In this document: one piece after another, positions 34,734 to 45,440 of the stretch
Layout: each line of letters begins with the position of its first letter
Numbering within the stretch: position 1 is the stretch's first letter
Origin: Streptomyces sp. NBC_00223
Lineage (GTDB): Bacteria > Actinomycetota > Actinomycetes > Streptomycetales > Streptomycetaceae
DNA length: 64,000 bases
Reading direction: 5' to 3'
Assembly (NCBI RefSeq): GCF_036199905.1
Contig: NZ_CP108109.1
Location: 3,705,501 to 3,769,500, forward strand
The notes under the pieces: model-generated
The model's database searches: none
What the model was told of the DNA's origin: nothing
The model's input: the letters and a program-made list of their open reading frames with translations, nothing else
Position numbers and translations under genes: made by a program

Positions 34734-35543
34734 ATGAGTGACGAGGACGGCCTGTCCCCTGAAGTGCGACGCATGATCGAAGAAGCCCAAGCCATGATGA
34801 CGGAGGAGGTGTTCGAGGAAATGCTTCGAACCAAGGCCGCCGTCGAGCCCGACAACCTGGCCACGTTGCTGGATCTCGTGGCGATCGGCATCACCAACGG
34901 CACCTGGCGCAACAGTTGCATCGAGGGCTGGCATGCTGACGGGCGGCTGTCCGACGGCGACATGATGCGGATCAACAGCCACACCACCGATGCCATACGC
35001 CGGCGGCTGGCCAGGTGGACCACCGAGTGCGGCATCACCTCAGCCAACAGCACCTCACTGGCCAAGGTCGACGTAGAAGATGTGGATGCCTTCGCCATTC
35101 GCCTCTTCCGGTGGGTGACAAACCCCAAGCGTAGGCTCCCCATTGGGATCACGCTCGGCGAACTGGCACGCACCGCGAAAGACCTCAAAGAGTACGAAGA
35201 CCACGCAGACCGCAGCCTCGGCGGATTCGCCGGACAAATGGAAGACAAGGGAGTCCGATTCGGCCTCCTCCGCACAGCCTGCCACGGTGCTCTCGCCTGC
35301 TCGAGTTGGTGGAAGCACCCTGCCTGGCCGGCTCTCGTCGAGCGTTATGTTTCCGTCCTCGACAGACCAACCGACCCGCACTGGGGCCCCGACGGCGAAT
35401 GGCGCACGAAGCTTGGCGCCGAGCCGCACTCCGTACAAGACCGCGCCGCCTTGCGTACCGCGCTGTTGAAGGCCCCATGGAAGCTTGATGAAAGCGCTGC
35501 CGAGTGGATCACCAACTCCGGAATCCGGTACCTGTCCCACTGA
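34734..35543 (+). CDS. Hypothetical protein
   Basis: 269 aa (ATG 34734, GAGAGG upstream; ATG 34713 possible). No family recognised. It is soluble and helical, with an N-terminal acidic helix (VRRMIEEAQAMMTEEVFEEM) and a Trp-rich C-terminal half (SSWWKHPAWPALVERYV, then DPHWGPDGEWRTKLG). Nothing in the context fixes a role. Confidence 0.6.
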   Translation: MSDEDGLSPEVRRMIEEAQAMMTEEVFEEMLRTKAAVEPDNLATLLDLVAIGITNGTWRNSCIEGWHADGRLSDGDMMRINSHTTDAIRRRLARWTTECGITSANSTSLAKVDVEDVDAFAIRLFRWVTNPKRRLPIGITLGELARTAKDLKEYEDHADRSLGGFAGQMEDKGVRFGLLRTACHGALACSSWWKHPAWPALVERYVSVLDRPTDPHWGPDGEWRTKLGAEPHSVQDRAALRTALLKAPWKLDESAAEWITNSGIRYLSH

Positions 35544-35645
35544 CCGGAAGCGCCGCCCTCGACGATATTCAACCAGTGATCGTGCGCACGCAGCGAACAC
35601 CGAGCCGAGAGCTCGAACTCTTCTGCCAACCGTGAGAGGTGCTCG

Positions 35646-36494
35646 TTGACTCCGCCACGAGGTAAAGGCCATTCCCGAACGAAATACACCCGACAGTCCG
35701 AAGACGCGATACGCACGACGATCGCCAAGGCACCTGCTGATCAGCGCCGCCTCGCGGACGGCCGCGATACAGAGACCGTCGTCATCGGTATGGCCCGCGA
35801 ATGGGAGGAGATCCACGGCGGCAGTTTCGAATGCAGACCCACTGGCAGCCGATGGGCTCATCTCTCTGACGACGCATGGGTAATCGGCGGCTACCGTCCC
35901 ACCGGCCTCAGCACGGATCTGTGTTCCATCAGCGACCACGCCATGGCACGAACCTTCGCATCGGGCTACCGCCAGGCGATCATCGGTAACGCGCCACCCC
36001 TGGCCTACTGGACCAGCATCACCATGCTGGAAGACGTAATACCGATCACGCTCGCCGTCCTCGACCGCGAGCTGACCGGTGCCGTCGCCTGCCTCGACTG
36101 GTACCTCCAGACTCCCTGCTGGTCCCGACTGTGCCGCCAGCATCCGGACAGTGACGGCGATATCCCCTTCTGCGGCTCACCGACCTGCGCGACGGCATCA
36201 CCGGACACTGCTTGCGACTGCGTGTGCGGCGGCGCGAACCACGGGATGGGAGAAAATCTCCTCCATTCTCTGCGACCCAGTGCACCTGACTGGTCTGTTG
36301 CGCCAGCACCGGTATGGCAGCCGGGTTCAGGAACGGTAGAAGTCGACCGTGAGCACCGACGTGTGGCTGGGCGGGACCCCTTCGGCCGGCACGGCACTCG
36401 TGTGCGCTCGCCGTCGATGGCGTGGACCCGCCCAGCCACAGCACTTCCCGGCACCACCGCTGAAGCGACAACCACGCAGGAGAGACAACCGTGA
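35646..36494 (+). CDS. Hypothetical protein with Cys-rich CGGANHG motif
   Basis: 282 aa from TTG 35646 (gagagg upstream). Two-thirds of the protein looks real, ending in a probable zinc-binding segment: CWSRLCRQHP, then FCGSPTCATA and CDCVCGGANHGMG (~190-200). The C-terminal ~75 residues are low complexity and may result from a frame change after ~36260. Function unknown; CXCXCGGXNHG-like ends occur in phage and plasmid hypotheticals. Confidence 0.5.
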   Translation: MTPPRGKGHSRTKYTRQSEDAIRTTIAKAPADQRRLADGRDTETVVIGMAREWEEIHGGSFECRPTGSRWAHLSDDAWVIGGYRPTGLSTDLCSISDHAMARTFASGYRQAIIGNAPPLAYWTSITMLEDVIPITLAVLDRELTGAVACLDWYLQTPCWSRLCRQHPDSDGDIPFCGSPTCATASPDTACDCVCGGANHGMGENLLHSLRPSAPDWSVAPAPVWQPGSGTVEVDREHRRVAGRDPFGRHGTRVRSPSMAWTRPATALPGTTAEATTTQERQP

Positions 36495-36500
36495 CAGATG

Positions 36501-36530
36501 AACTACTTGTCCTCTGCGACAAGTAGTTCA
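36501..36530. terminator. Hairpin between convergent hypotheticals
   Basis: Perfect 12-bp stem gaactacttgtc/gacaagtagttc with a 6-nt loop, just after the gene ending at 36494. It could terminate either strand. Confidence 0.6.
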
Positions 36531-36719
36531 GGAGACCCGCACCGTTCTCCCCAATCAACCTGCTGGTTGATCGACCGCTCCCCCTGAATCGGATGTGCCT
36601 GCGGCGTACGATGCCGTACGCCGCAGACCGGAGAAACTTGCGCTGTTACACACTTTTCATACCCGAGGGTACGAGCGCGGCACAGCAATACGACTCGTTG
36701 GCGGGGCAGTGCTTGCCAC

Positions 36720-37442
36720 CTATTCGTCCAAGTGCTCCAACGGGATGGGCGCATCGAAGACGTCAACGACGAACTCCGACGTGCCGCTCCCCTCGAAGTC
36801 GACATCCCGATCGCTGTGCAGCAGCGTATGGATCCTCACCCAATGCCCCTTGTCGCTCGCGGCCTCCGCCACGTTGAGCGCGCTACTGACCGGCGGCCCG
36901 CGGCCTTGCGACAGTTGCGCGCTCGTCCAGGTCCGCAGGAGCTTTGCCTCCGCTGGGAACTCCCACGTACGAGGCTCGGCGCTGGCCGGCACGGAGACCT
37001 CGTCACTGAGCAGCTGGAGAACCCACCGGACTCCACCATCGCTGTGACGCTCGTTCGAGATGCGGACCCCGAGCCCGATCATGTAGGCGCCCTCAAGGTA
37101 CTCCTCAAGATCACCGTCTCCGCCGGAGAAATAGACGGCCTCACGAACAACGCTGATCGGTCCGTACCCGTTGAAAGCTCCAAGTACGGGAGCGCACTCG
37201 TTCGTGAGGTACTGCTGTGCGGCCATGCGCACCGGGCCGGGAACCTTCTCCAACACCTCCTGCAGGGCCACTTCGTCCCGATCAGCCAAGAAGAAGTTGA
37301 GGGCATCGACGAGTTCCCCGGTCAAGTGAAGATCACCCGCCCCGAGCGTAGTGACAGCCTCCAACTGGTCATGGGGATCCTTGACCAGAGCGAATACTCG
37401 GCTCCGTCCCGGGCTCGTGTGAGCGATGAACGAATGAATCAC
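36720..37442 (-). CDS. Hypothetical protein
   Basis: 240 aa from GTG 37442, chosen for GAGGTGAGA upstream (the frame is open to 37505). No family recognised. It is acidic and soluble, with EVALQEVLEKVPGPVRMAAQ and a C-terminus HSDRDVDFEGSGTSEFVVDV, reminiscent of small bacterial immunity or SUKH-like proteins only in general character. Confidence 0.55.
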   Translation of the reverse strand: MIHSFIAHTSPGRSRVFALVKDPHDQLEAVTTLGAGDLHLTGELVDALNFFLADRDEVALQEVLEKVPGPVRMAAQQYLTNECAPVLGAFNGYGPISVVREAVYFSGGDGDLEEYLEGAYMIGLGVRISNERHSDGGVRWVLQLLSDEVSVPASAEPRTWEFPAEAKLLRTWTSAQLSQGRGPPVSSALNVAEAASDKGHWVRIHTLLHSDRDVDFEGSGTSEFVVDVFDAPIPLEHLDE

Positions 37443-38486
37443 TGCCTGTCTCACCTCACGTCGCAGAGGCAGCACCGGAACGCACGCATGCCGGTACCGC
37501 CACAAGGAACTGGGAACTTACGTGTCGACGTGTCGCCCGAGGTACACGCTCGTGCGCATGGTCAGCAGGTAGATGGCTGTCAGACCCGGCACTTCGGCCC
37601 GGGCCCGCATGGCTACCGTCAAGATACCCGGACACGGCTGTGGCGGCAACGACAGGCTCAGATGCCCACGCCCGGTCTCGCCATCACACCAGCTGTGGCC
37701 GCAGGTTGGACCATTCGTCCAGCCGCGCGGTCAGCACAGGGTCCCGGAGGCAACCGCGGTGTTGCTCCGCGGCCCGGATGAGATTCTTGGCCTGGCGCGA
37801 GCGGAGCAACTCGGCGCGGGAGCACGAGTGGAGGTCGGAACGGCGGGCGAGATCAGCCGGAGTGCCGGGGATCGCAGCCAGACAGTCGCGGACCAGAGTG
37901 TCGGCCTCCGGGACGGTGACCTGATCGGGCACCGGAGCGTAGCGGTCGTGGAGCGCCGCGACGAACCAGGCGCGGGATTCCACTGTGGCCAGGGTGGTGA
38001 ACAGCCCCTGCCGCTCGCCCTGGTCGAGGAGCCAGAGCTTGAGTTCGATCCAGGGTCCCTGGTTCTCCCCTTGCTGGGAGATGCGGAAGTCGATGATCTG
38101 CAGGTGGTAGAGCCACCAGTTGGCCCGCTCCTCTTCCGGCGCGGGTCCACGACGGGCGAGCCAGTCCAACCGCTCCTCCCGCGTGGCCCCGAGTAGGTGC
38201 TCGAGACGGTCCAGCTCCGGGCGCCGGTTGGAGGAGCCCTGGGAGCGTACGACGGCTTGCCCAACGGTCAGCGGCGCTCCGATCCGATAGACGGGCAGGT
38301 CGTCTGTGCCGGATGACAGGGAGTTCTGTCGCGGGCCGGCCAGGACGGAGACCCCGCTATCCGGTTGCCACAGCTCGCGGAACTCCGGATCGCCGCCCGG
38401 CACGTCCCGCAGCGGCCACCGCTCGGCATTCAGCTGTGCCCTTACCTCCCCGAGGTGGGGGAGCGCGGAGGGAACGGGCCATAGGC

Positions 38487-39881
38487 CAGGGCGGCGTCGT
38501 TCAGACGGTCTGACCGGCTTGATGGCGATTCATGTGGCTCGGCTGGCCGCCATATCCGTAGACCGGGCCGGAACGGAGGCAGGCACGGCCTCCGGGTGAT
38601 CATGAGGTGTCGAGTCCCTGATCACCGCAACGGAAGACCGTGCCTGGCCGCTCATCATCGCCCATCCCTGCCAGTCTGGGCCAGCTCACTACCGCCCGGC
38701 CTCCCGCGCCCGAGGAACATCCGGAACTGCTGGACTGTCTCGCCGTGGTACCCGATCCGCGCCGGGCCAAGGGCCGCCGCCATCCCCTCGCCTTCGTCCT
38801 CGCGCTGACCGCCTGCGCGGTGCTGGCCGGCGCGAGATCCCTGACCGCGATCGCGGAGTGGGCCGCAGACGCCCCGGCCACCGTGCTTGCCGCCCTCGGC
38901 GGCCCGAACCGGGAACCCAGCGGCCCGACCGCTCCGGCCGAGGCCACCGTGCGCCGAATCCTGCAACGCATCGACGGCAACGCACTCGACAACGCGATCG
39001 GCACCTGGCTCGCCGCTCGGGACCCCGGCCGCACACCGAGGGACCAGGACCTGTTCAAGCAGTCCCGGCGTTCCCTGGCCGTGGACGGAAAGACGGTGCG
39101 GGGCGCCCGCCGCGCGGACGGCAGCCAAGTCCACCTCCTTGCCGCGATGACCGGCACCGGCCTGGTCACCGCCCAGCGCGAGGTGGACGGCAAGACCAAC
39201 GAAATCACCGTCTTCCGGCCCCTGCTCGCAGAGCTCGACCTGACCGACACCGTGGTCACCTTCGACGCCCTGCACTCCCAGACCGCGCACGCCCGCTTCC
39301 TCGTCGAGGACAAGAAAGCCCACTACATCGCCGTGATCAAGGGGAACCAGCCGTTGCTGCACAAACGCCTCAAGCACCTGCCCTGGCGAGACGTGCCGTT
39401 GCTGGACAAGACCCGCGCCACCGCGCACGGCCGCAACGAGATCCGCCGGGTCAAGACCGCCACCGTCGCCGACCTGGACTTCCCGCACGCCGCGCAGGCC
39501 GTCCAGATCGTGCGCCGCCGCCGCATCGTCGCCACTGGCAAGGTCACTCTCGAACGCGTCTACGCGGTCACCGACCTGGCCGCCGAGCAAGCACAGGCCG
39601 ACGAAATCGCGCACCACGTCCGCGGACACTGGGGCATCGAGAACCAACTCCACCACATACGCGACACCACCTACGCCGAGGACGCCTCCCGCGTCCGCAC
39701 CGGCACAGCCCCACGAGCCATGGCCAGCCTCCGCAACCTCGCCATCGGAGCCCTCCGCCTCGCCGGACACACCGGCATCGCCGCCAGTCTCCGCCACCAC
39801 GCACGCGACGCCACCCGCCCGCTCGCCACCCTCGGCATCACGTGATCAAACCGGACCAAGCGACTGAACGACACCGCCCTG
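38487..39881 (+). mobile_element. ISAs1-family insertion sequence
   Basis: 1395 bp. Terminal inverted repeats are cagggcggcgtcgttcag (38487-38504) and ctgaacgacaccgccctg (39864-39881), one mismatch. A perfect 10-bp target duplication, ggccataggc, flanks it at 38477-38486 and 39882-39891. One transposase gene. The clean ends and duplication suggest a recent insertion. Confidence 0.93.
38640..39845 (+). CDS. ISAs1-family transposase
   Basis: 401 aa, GTG start (ggaaga upstream). Family hallmarks: [20 protein letters not shown] and [20 protein letters not shown] at the N-terminus, the first DDE strand at [13 protein letters not shown], the second at [10 protein letters not shown], and the C-terminal [20 protein letters not shown] with the catalytic glutamate. 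It appears full length and intact. Confidence 0.95.
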   Translation: MPGRSSSPIPASLGQLTTARPPAPEEHPELLDCLAVVPDPRRAKGRRHPLAFVLALTACAVLAGARSLTAIAEWAADAPATVLAALGGPNREPSGPTAPAEATVRRILQRIDGNALDNAIGTWLAARDPGRTPRDQDLFKQSRRSLAVDGKTVRGARRADGSQVHLLAAMTGTGLVTAQREVDGKTNEITVFRPLLAELDLTDTVVTFDALHSQTAHARFLVEDKKAHYIAVIKGNQPLLHKRLKHLPWRDVPLLDKTRATAHGRNEIRRVKTATVADLDFPHAAQAVQIVRRRRIVATGKVTLERVYAVTDLAAEQAQADEIAHHVRGHWGIENQLHHIRDTTYAEDASRVRTGTAPRAMASLRNLAIGALRLAGHTGIAASLRHHARDATRPLATLGIT

Positions 39882-40311
39882 GGCCATAGGCCGCCCGGAT
39901 CGCAGGGTTGACCGCTTCCGTACCGCCCGTCTCCAGCCGGTGGACCTGAACGGCGAAACCCACTGCCCGCCACGTCCGGTCGGCTCGCCCACGTTCCCAG
40001 GTGAACTCGATCAGCCCGTAATCTCGGATCATCGCCTCGCGCGTCCGGTGCTCACCGAAATCCTTTCCCAGTACGGCAGTCACCTGCTCCGGCATGCTGT
40101 GAGCGTCGAGGCCCAGGACGGTTCCGGAGCGGAGAACATCGGCGTAGAACTCAAGGTCGCTCACCGGACGCATTCTCCCTCCCAGCAGTCATACGAATCC
40201 CGGTTTCGGCCGCACGAGCGCCACACAGCTCCCCAGCTTTGGGGTCGCGATTCCCGGTACGGACCGCGGGGCTGGCCGACAAGCCGTCCAGCATCCAGGC
40301 CGGTCCACATT

Positions 40312-40806
40312 TCACTCCCGTGGTAGGGGCTCGTCGCGCAAGACGCAGACGAAGTCCTCCGCGCGCACGATGCTGAGTTCCAGGCAGGAGGGGCAACGTC
40401 AGAACACAACCTCGTGCGTGAAGCCGGACGGATGAACGATCCCGGCAAGGACCAAGGCCTCAGCGACGGCCTGCCACGAGCTGACGTCCGGGCAGTAGCC
40501 GGACGACTGATTACTGACCTCGTCGACTGCCCACGGGCCGGACTCCTCGCGGAAGCTGATCTCACCAGCGCCCAGGACCGCTTCACCACCGGCGCACACC
40601 ACCTGCTCGCCGCGACGCGGCGCGAGCCGCAGCACACTGACGGTATCGGCAACAAAGGTGAAGGGCTCGGACAACTCCTCCCCCGCCCGAGCCAAGACCC
40701 ACTCGTCGAAGTCTGGCGGCGAACGAATCCGGTGCCCCGCACTGTCCGGTCGGACGAGACCCCTCAAGGCGACCGGTCTGACATAGCGATAGATCTGCCC
40801 GCGCAT
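40312..40806 (-). pseudogene. Hypothetical gene with in-frame stop near its 3' end
   Basis: ATG 40806 (MRGQIYRYVRPVALRG) reads to a TGA at 40399-40401 after FTHEVVF. The same frame then continues RCPSCLELSIVRAEDFVCVL to a second stop at 40312. The CPXC...C pattern after the first stop looks like the genuine zinc-ribbon-type C-terminus, so a CGA/CGG codon probably mutated to TGA. The remaining product of about 135 aa may be inactive. Function not recognised. Confidence 0.55.
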
Positions 40807-40821
40807 GCCCGTGCTCGCCAA

Positions 40822-41706
40822 CCTGGCCCTGTGCTGGGGCGATGCTCTGGGGATTAAGGGGCCCTGCCATAGATCTTGTGATGCCGTTCTCCGGGAAAGG
40901 TCGGGAACCGCTTCTGCGACGATGTCCGTGTGTTCGACTTCGGGGAGAACAAGTTGACATCAATCAGCTGGTAACGGCAGCACGTGCGGGCTGATCGGCC
41001 GACGCGGGCACGGAGCTGCCCCGGCGGTCTGGTTCGTCGCGGTAATCGGGAAGTGCTGCACGAGTTCGTTGACGGCGACGGGCTATCTGACGGCACTTCG
41101 TTCGGCCGCCTTTGCCCCGCGACGGAAGTTGGCCTTCCGCGAGTAGCAGCCAGTTTTGCGCCCTCAGGGGGAGCAGCGCGCTGAAGGCAGCGCCGCATAC
41201 GCGTCCCACCCACCCATCCGCGGCGGGACGTTCGTCAAGTCGAGGCGCCCGCTGGGCAGGCGTCGCGCGTCCGCCCCACATCCGAGATTCACCACCACCC
41301 GTTGCGGGAGCGCCAGATCGGCGTGTTCCGACGGGTCACCCGTCGATGTATCAATACACCAGCGATATAGAGCGGTTTGAAGGTCCACCAGGCCAGCCAT
41401 AGCTCGCCGAGAAGCAGGTATCCGAACAACATGAACGTACCTGCGATGCAGCCCGGTCCCCCAGCGGTGCTCGACCTGCGGCGGCGTGACCTGCCGCCGA
41501 CATGACCGCTGATCGACAACGGACCGGGGAGTGGGAGACGCCAGTTCAGACGCACTGGGCCCTCCCGCTCACATGCAGGACGGCCAACGCAGCCAAGGCG
41601 ACACGACAATGCATGAATCCCCCAGAAATGACTGTACCGACCGGATATACCCGACCGGCCGTCGCATCTTGCCATACGCGGACACGCAGAGTGCCTGGGA
41701 TCAACC
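40822..41706. other. Gene-poor stretch left of the IS3 element
   Basis: No convincing gene. A weak leftward 47-codon frame (41432-41289) encodes a short hydrophobic peptide, but nothing else supports it. The sequence is probably decayed island DNA. Confidence 0.35.
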
Positions 41707-41756
41707 TGAACCGTTCCGGGTTCAGTGGAGGCTCGATTCTTTGAGAGGATCGAGTC

Positions 41757-42083
41757 ATGGCACGTCCTTCCCCTTATCCCGCTGAGCTTCGGCGTCGTGC
41801 GGTGCGCATGGTCGCCGAGGTACGGCCGGACTACGAGACCGAGTGGGCCGCGATGAAGGCCGTCGCGGGCAAGCTCGGCATCGGCGCGGCCGAGACGGTG
41901 CGGCAGTGGGTCCGCCGGGACCAGATCGACTCCGGGACCCGGCCCGGGACGACGACGGAGGAATCCGCCCAGGTCAAAGCCCTGAAGAAAGAAGTCGCAG
42001 AGCTCAGGCGGGCGAACGAGATCCTCAAGGCGGCCTCGGCTTTCTTCGCGGCCGAGCTCGACCGGCCACATCTTCGCTCGTGA
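41757..42083 (+). CDS. IS3-family transposase OrfA
   Basis: 108 aa: helix-turn-helix (YPAELRRRAVRMVAEVRP, then AAETVRQWVRRDQI) and a C-terminal leucine-zipper-like helix (KALKKEVAELRRANEILKAA). It binds the IS ends. Its stop overlaps the OrfB start (GTGA); a -1 frameshift in the overlap would yield the fused transposase. Confidence 0.93.
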   Translation: MARPSPYPAELRRRAVRMVAEVRPDYETEWAAMKAVAGKLGIGAAETVRQWVRRDQIDSGTRPGTTTEESAQVKALKKEVAELRRANEILKAASAFFAAELDRPHLRS

Positions 42084-43003
42084 CGTTCATCGACGAGCAC
42101 CGCGACCGCTTCGGCGGCGTCGAGCCGATCTGCACCGTGCTCACCGAGCACGGCCTCAGCATCGCGCCCTCCACCTACTACGCCGCCAAGGTCCGCCCGC
42201 CCTCGGCGCGTGCAGTGCGCGACGCGGAACTGAAAGTCCTGGTCCAGGAGGTGTTCGAGGCCAACTACCGTGTCTACGGAGCCCGCAAGATCTGGCACCA
42301 CCTTCGCCGGCAGGGCCACCAGGTCGCCCGCTGCACGGTCGAGCGGCTGATGCGCGAACTCGGCATCACCGGAGCCGTCCGCGGGAAGAGGATCGTCACC
42401 ACTGTCCAGGACCGGGCGGCCGAGCGGGCCCCGGACCTGGTCGACCGCGACTTCGTCGCCAAGGCTCCGAACCGGACCTGGGTCGCGGACTTCACCCATG
42501 TCGCGGCCTGGGCCGGCACGGTCTATGTCGCTTTCGTCGTCGACACTTTCTCCCGCCGCATCGTCGGCTGGTCCGCGGCTACCACCAAACACACCGAACT
42601 CGTCCTGGCCGCGGTGGAAATGGGCCTGTGGCAGCGCGACCGGGAAGGCAGCCGCCACCAGCACGGCCAACTGGTACACCACAGCGACGCCGGGTCGCAA
42701 TACACCTCTTTCGCCCTCGCTGAACACCTTCAGCGGGAGGGCATCGCCGCCTCCATCGGATCCGTCGGCGACGCATACGACAACGCCCTGATGGAATCCA
42801 CGATCGGCCTGTTCAAGACCGAACTGATCAAGCCCCGCCGGCCATGGCGAACCCTGGCCGACGTCGAACTGGCCACCGCCGAATGGGTCGACTGGTACAA
42901 CCACCACCGCCTGCACGGTGAAATAGGCCACATCCCGCCCGCAGAATACGAAGCCAACTACCACCAGACCGACAAGAAACACCAGGTCACAGTCAAGATC
43001 TAG
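42080..43003 (+). CDS. IS3-family transposase OrfB (DDE integrase core)
   Basis: 307 aa. HTH_21-like N-terminus (FEANYRVYGARKIWHHLRRQ) and an rve DDE core: first Asp in TWVADFTHV, second in VHHSDAGSQYTS, Glu in NALMESTIGLFKTELI, and the usual W..YNHHRLHGEIGHIPPAEYE ending. Intact. Confidence 0.95.
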   Translation: MTFIDEHRDRFGGVEPICTVLTEHGLSIAPSTYYAAKVRPPSARAVRDAELKVLVQEVFEANYRVYGARKIWHHLRRQGHQVARCTVERLMRELGITGAVRGKRIVTTVQDRAAERAPDLVDRDFVAKAPNRTWVADFTHVAAWAGTVYVAFVVDTFSRRIVGWSAATTKHTELVLAAVEMGLWQRDREGSRHQHGQLVHHSDAGSQYTSFALAEHLQREGIAASIGSVGDAYDNALMESTIGLFKTELIKPRRPWRTLADVELATAEWVDWYNHHRLHGEIGHIPPAEYEANYHQTDKKHQVTVKI

Positions 43004-43033
43004 AGTCTCCACCGGACCCGGAACGGTTCAACC

Positions 43034-44526
43034 GCCGACGTCCTGCCCTGGCTTCGTCGCTGTGCCCGAGACCGACCTGCGGAGTCACTTCACCAGGCCG
43101 CAGAAGAGGCGCGGTTCCTGGACAAGCCGCTGCCCCTGCACCACGCCGACGCGACCTGCACGATCGATACACGGCCCATACGTCGCTGCGGGCCGGCTAC
43201 CTCCACTCCGGCGCCTGAACCCGACTCCGCCTCGTACGTACCAGCGCGTCTCGCCCAGACTGTCCCGCCACACCTGAATCGGCCTTGCGAGGGGGCGCTG
43301 GTCTCAGTTCTGGTCTCAGTCGCACCGCATTGTGGCGACATTGCCGCAGCGCACGGTTGGCAGGGGCTCCGGTTACGTCAGATGTTCACCGCCTCGGGAG
43401 GCACCGAAGCACACCGAGGATTCGAACGGTGCGTGAGTCTCTCTCGAACCGCAGTGGTTGGTTTGGCATGTGGTGTGCGACCGCTACCGGTTGACACCCA
43501 TCTCCATGCCGCCCACGATACGAGCACAGCCCACACCTGTTCGCGCTGGAGTTGATGCTGCGCGCGGTGGTGTTACTTCGCGCCCCCCAGCGGTGAACAT
43601 CCGTTGTCCGTCCTCATGGTCACAACCAGCAAGTCCCTCTGCGTCGACCAGTTCGCCGGGAACCGGACAAGGTGAATGAGCCCTCCGTACCGTCGAGGAC
43701 TCTGCGGCGTGGCCAGTCCCCACCCGCGCTCCGGGTTGGCCTTTGGGCCGCGCCCGGTGCAGGCTGCCTCCGGATCAAGTGGCCGACGTGGCACGGCTGA
43801 GCAGTGCGTCCAGTTGCGCCCCCCTCGTGGCGCTCTCGGGTGTGGGTGGATGGTGCCGGTGCTCAGGGCCTCGGCAGGGGCAGGTTGATCGCGTGGTCAT
43901 CGACGAACACACGGCTCCTCGCCTGGCCGTTGCAGTTCCCCAAGAGTGTCCAGGCCCGTTCGTGAGGGCTTGGCGCCGTTCATTCGGCGGTCAGTTGAAG
44001 CGGGAGCTCGGCACTGGGCCCATGGCGCGCCCGTCCTCCGGCTCCCCGACGACCTTGGCCGCCGCGTCGCGCAGGTCGTCGAAGCCCTCCGCCTCCGCGG
44101 CCCGCCCGGTCACCAGGGCGATCTCGCCGAGCGGTGCGCTCTCGGCGCAGGCTCGCAGCTTGCGCAGCGCACCGGGTACGTCCCCGGCGTCGAGCTGCGC
44201 CCATGCCTCGGCCAACTCGGCGGTGCCGAAGAGGGGTCCGGCGGGCCCGGCGGAGGATGAACGGCGCTGACGTCATGAGAACATGCGGCCGAGCGTCGCA
44301 GAATCGTACGGCATCGGGCAATCGAATACCCCGCTCCTGACGCCACCTCGGTCGACGGAATGCCCCGGCGCCGAGGCGGTCGTCTCCCCTGACGCGCCAG
44401 GGGAGACGTGAGCCCCGACCGATGCGCGGTCGGGGCATCGTCGTCGCGTGGTTACCGTTGCCGGGCCGCGCGTGCACGCGGCGATCGGATGGGCCCGGTG
44501 GGCGAGCGGAGTACGGCAGCAGCTGT
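43034..44526. other. Decayed island DNA with possible gene remnants
   Basis: No intact gene. At 43300-43319 a tandem motif ggtctcagttctggtctcag recalls element attachment-arm sequence. A leftward frame at 44215-43991 (AEAWAQLDAGDVPGALRKL) looks like the C-terminal fragment of a real Streptomyces protein without its start. The rest shows no codon structure I trust. Confidence 0.4.
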
Positions 44527-44913
44527 TCAGAGACCTCGGAAGCTGTACATGGGCCCGTAGCTCTTCCATGAATGGAGGTCCCCCACGGGCATGATGAGGG
44601 CAGCGGTGCCGCCGCAGTCGGCGCTGCGGAAATACGCTATCGACTTGTCCGACAGGTTCAGGTCGGCGAGCACGCCGAACGGGGTGGTGACGCACTCGCT
44701 GTCGACGTCCTGATAAATGGCTGCCCGCCCGTTGGTGAACTGCTCCGATTCGAAGACGCAGAGGGTGCCGGACGTGGTGCATCTGCTGTCCCCGGTGCTG
44801 ACGACGATCGGGCCGGACGTCGCCGTGGCCGATCCTGGCGCGACGCCGAGAAGCAACGCAGCGGACATGGTCGCCACACCGATGGCGGAGCGCTTGAAGC
44901 CGAGCTTGCGCAT
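44527..44913 (-). CDS. Secreted peptidase-inhibitor-I36-like protein
   Basis: 128 aa from ATG 44913 (AGGAGAA upstream). It has a Sec signal peptide (KRSAIGVATMSAALLLGVAPGSATA) and a mature part of ~95 residues with four cysteines (SRCTTSGTLCVFESEQF, DSECVTT, ADCGG). The CVFE...FNG/TNGR pattern and final SSWKSYGPMYSFRGL-like region match small inhibitor-family I36/SMI proteins. Probably exported; its target is unknown. Confidence 0.75.
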   Translation of the reverse strand: MRKLGFKRSAIGVATMSAALLLGVAPGSATATSGPIVVSTGDSRCTTSGTLCVFESEQFTNGRAAIYQDVDSECVTTPFGVLADLNLSDKSIAYFRSADCGGTAALIMPVGDLHSWKSYGPMYSFRGL

Positions 44914-45137
44914 GCCTTTTCTCCTGTCCCGAAGTGGGCCTTTCGTTTGTGGGCGCTGCCAATCCTCACCTCCCTCCCCAGAAATGTTCAATGGTTCAAC
45001 TAAGTCTGGCTGGTTTACATTCGCCACTCTCAGCCAGTGCCGACGGGCACGAGCCGCTGGTCGGTCCGGACGGAGTTAGTCGGAGTGTTCCGCCACAGGT
45101 CAGGAGGCCAGCCCGAGCCGAACCCGCAGACGAACAG
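44914..45137. other. Flank upstream of fragment C
   Basis: No gene. It contains gtgttccgccacaggtcagg, similar to DNA before fragment B (gcgttccgtcgcaggtcagg), and the flank gacgaacag shared with fragment A. Confidence 0.45.
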
Positions 45138-45193
45138 TTGGAAAGCGTGTTGGGGGCAACTCCTCACAAGTTCGGATCTCGTGTCCTCCGCCA
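45138..45193 (+). repeat. tRNA-Ser 3' half, copy C (diverged)
   Basis: The core ttggaaagcgtgttgggggc is conserved, but the T-arm shows changes relative to copy A (actcctcacaagttcggatctcgt-type), so it is an older scar. It keeps the encoded CCA and the following ccagtgc..caccgggcacgac seen after copy A. Confidence 0.8.
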
Positions 45194-45440
45194 GTGCTCT
45201 CACCGGGCACGACATACCAAGTTCCCACCGTCCGCGGTGGGGTTCCTACCCGTTGTCCGCCATGGTTCGCGTGATCCGTACCCGCTTCGACTGTCGCGGT
45301 CAGGGGCGACACCCAGCTCGTCGGCCGGAGCGGCTCGCCGCCGTCGCTGCTGAGCCGGCTCGGGGGCATGAATTCGCTGGAGGCCGGAGGTACCGGCCGG
45401 TACTGTCAGCGCCCTGTGGAGACAGCCGGAGGGGACAGTG
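45194..45440. other. Gap after fragment C
   Basis: No gene. A hairpin-like region (cccaccgtccgcggtggg, about 45226-45243) could be the old tRNA terminator. Confidence 0.4.

Larger units (their letters stand above)
37684..40173 (-). pseudogene. Hypothetical gene split by an ISAs1-family element
   Basis: The N-terminal part (40173 to 39882, opening MRPVSDLEFYADVLRSGTVL) and the C-terminal part (38476 to 37684, ending EWSNLRPQLV) are separated by a 1395-bp insertion with a 10-bp target duplication. With the insertion and one duplication removed, 1085 bp remain, one short of an intact frame; the loss maps to a C run near 38456-38460. The gene at 54879-55973 is an intact paralogue (about 360 aa) across the full length, so the joint can be placed after NPAIRAAYG. 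Function unknown. Confidence 0.88.
41707..43030 (+). mobile_element. IS3-family insertion sequence
   Basis: 1324 bp. Inverted repeats of about 28 bp begin tgaaccgttccgggt at 41707 and end with its complement at 43030 (25 of 28 positions match). A 3-bp target duplication, acc, flanks it (41704-41706 and 43031-43033). Two overlapping transposase frames. Confidence 0.93.

Noticed and set aside
41289-41432. A leftward 47-codon hydrophobic frame
   Set aside because: No ribosome-binding site or relative recognised; too short to support.
43980-44477. A 165-codon leftward frame
   Set aside because: Arg-rich shadow composition; the overlapping 44215-43991 frame looks more protein-like, though only as a fragment.
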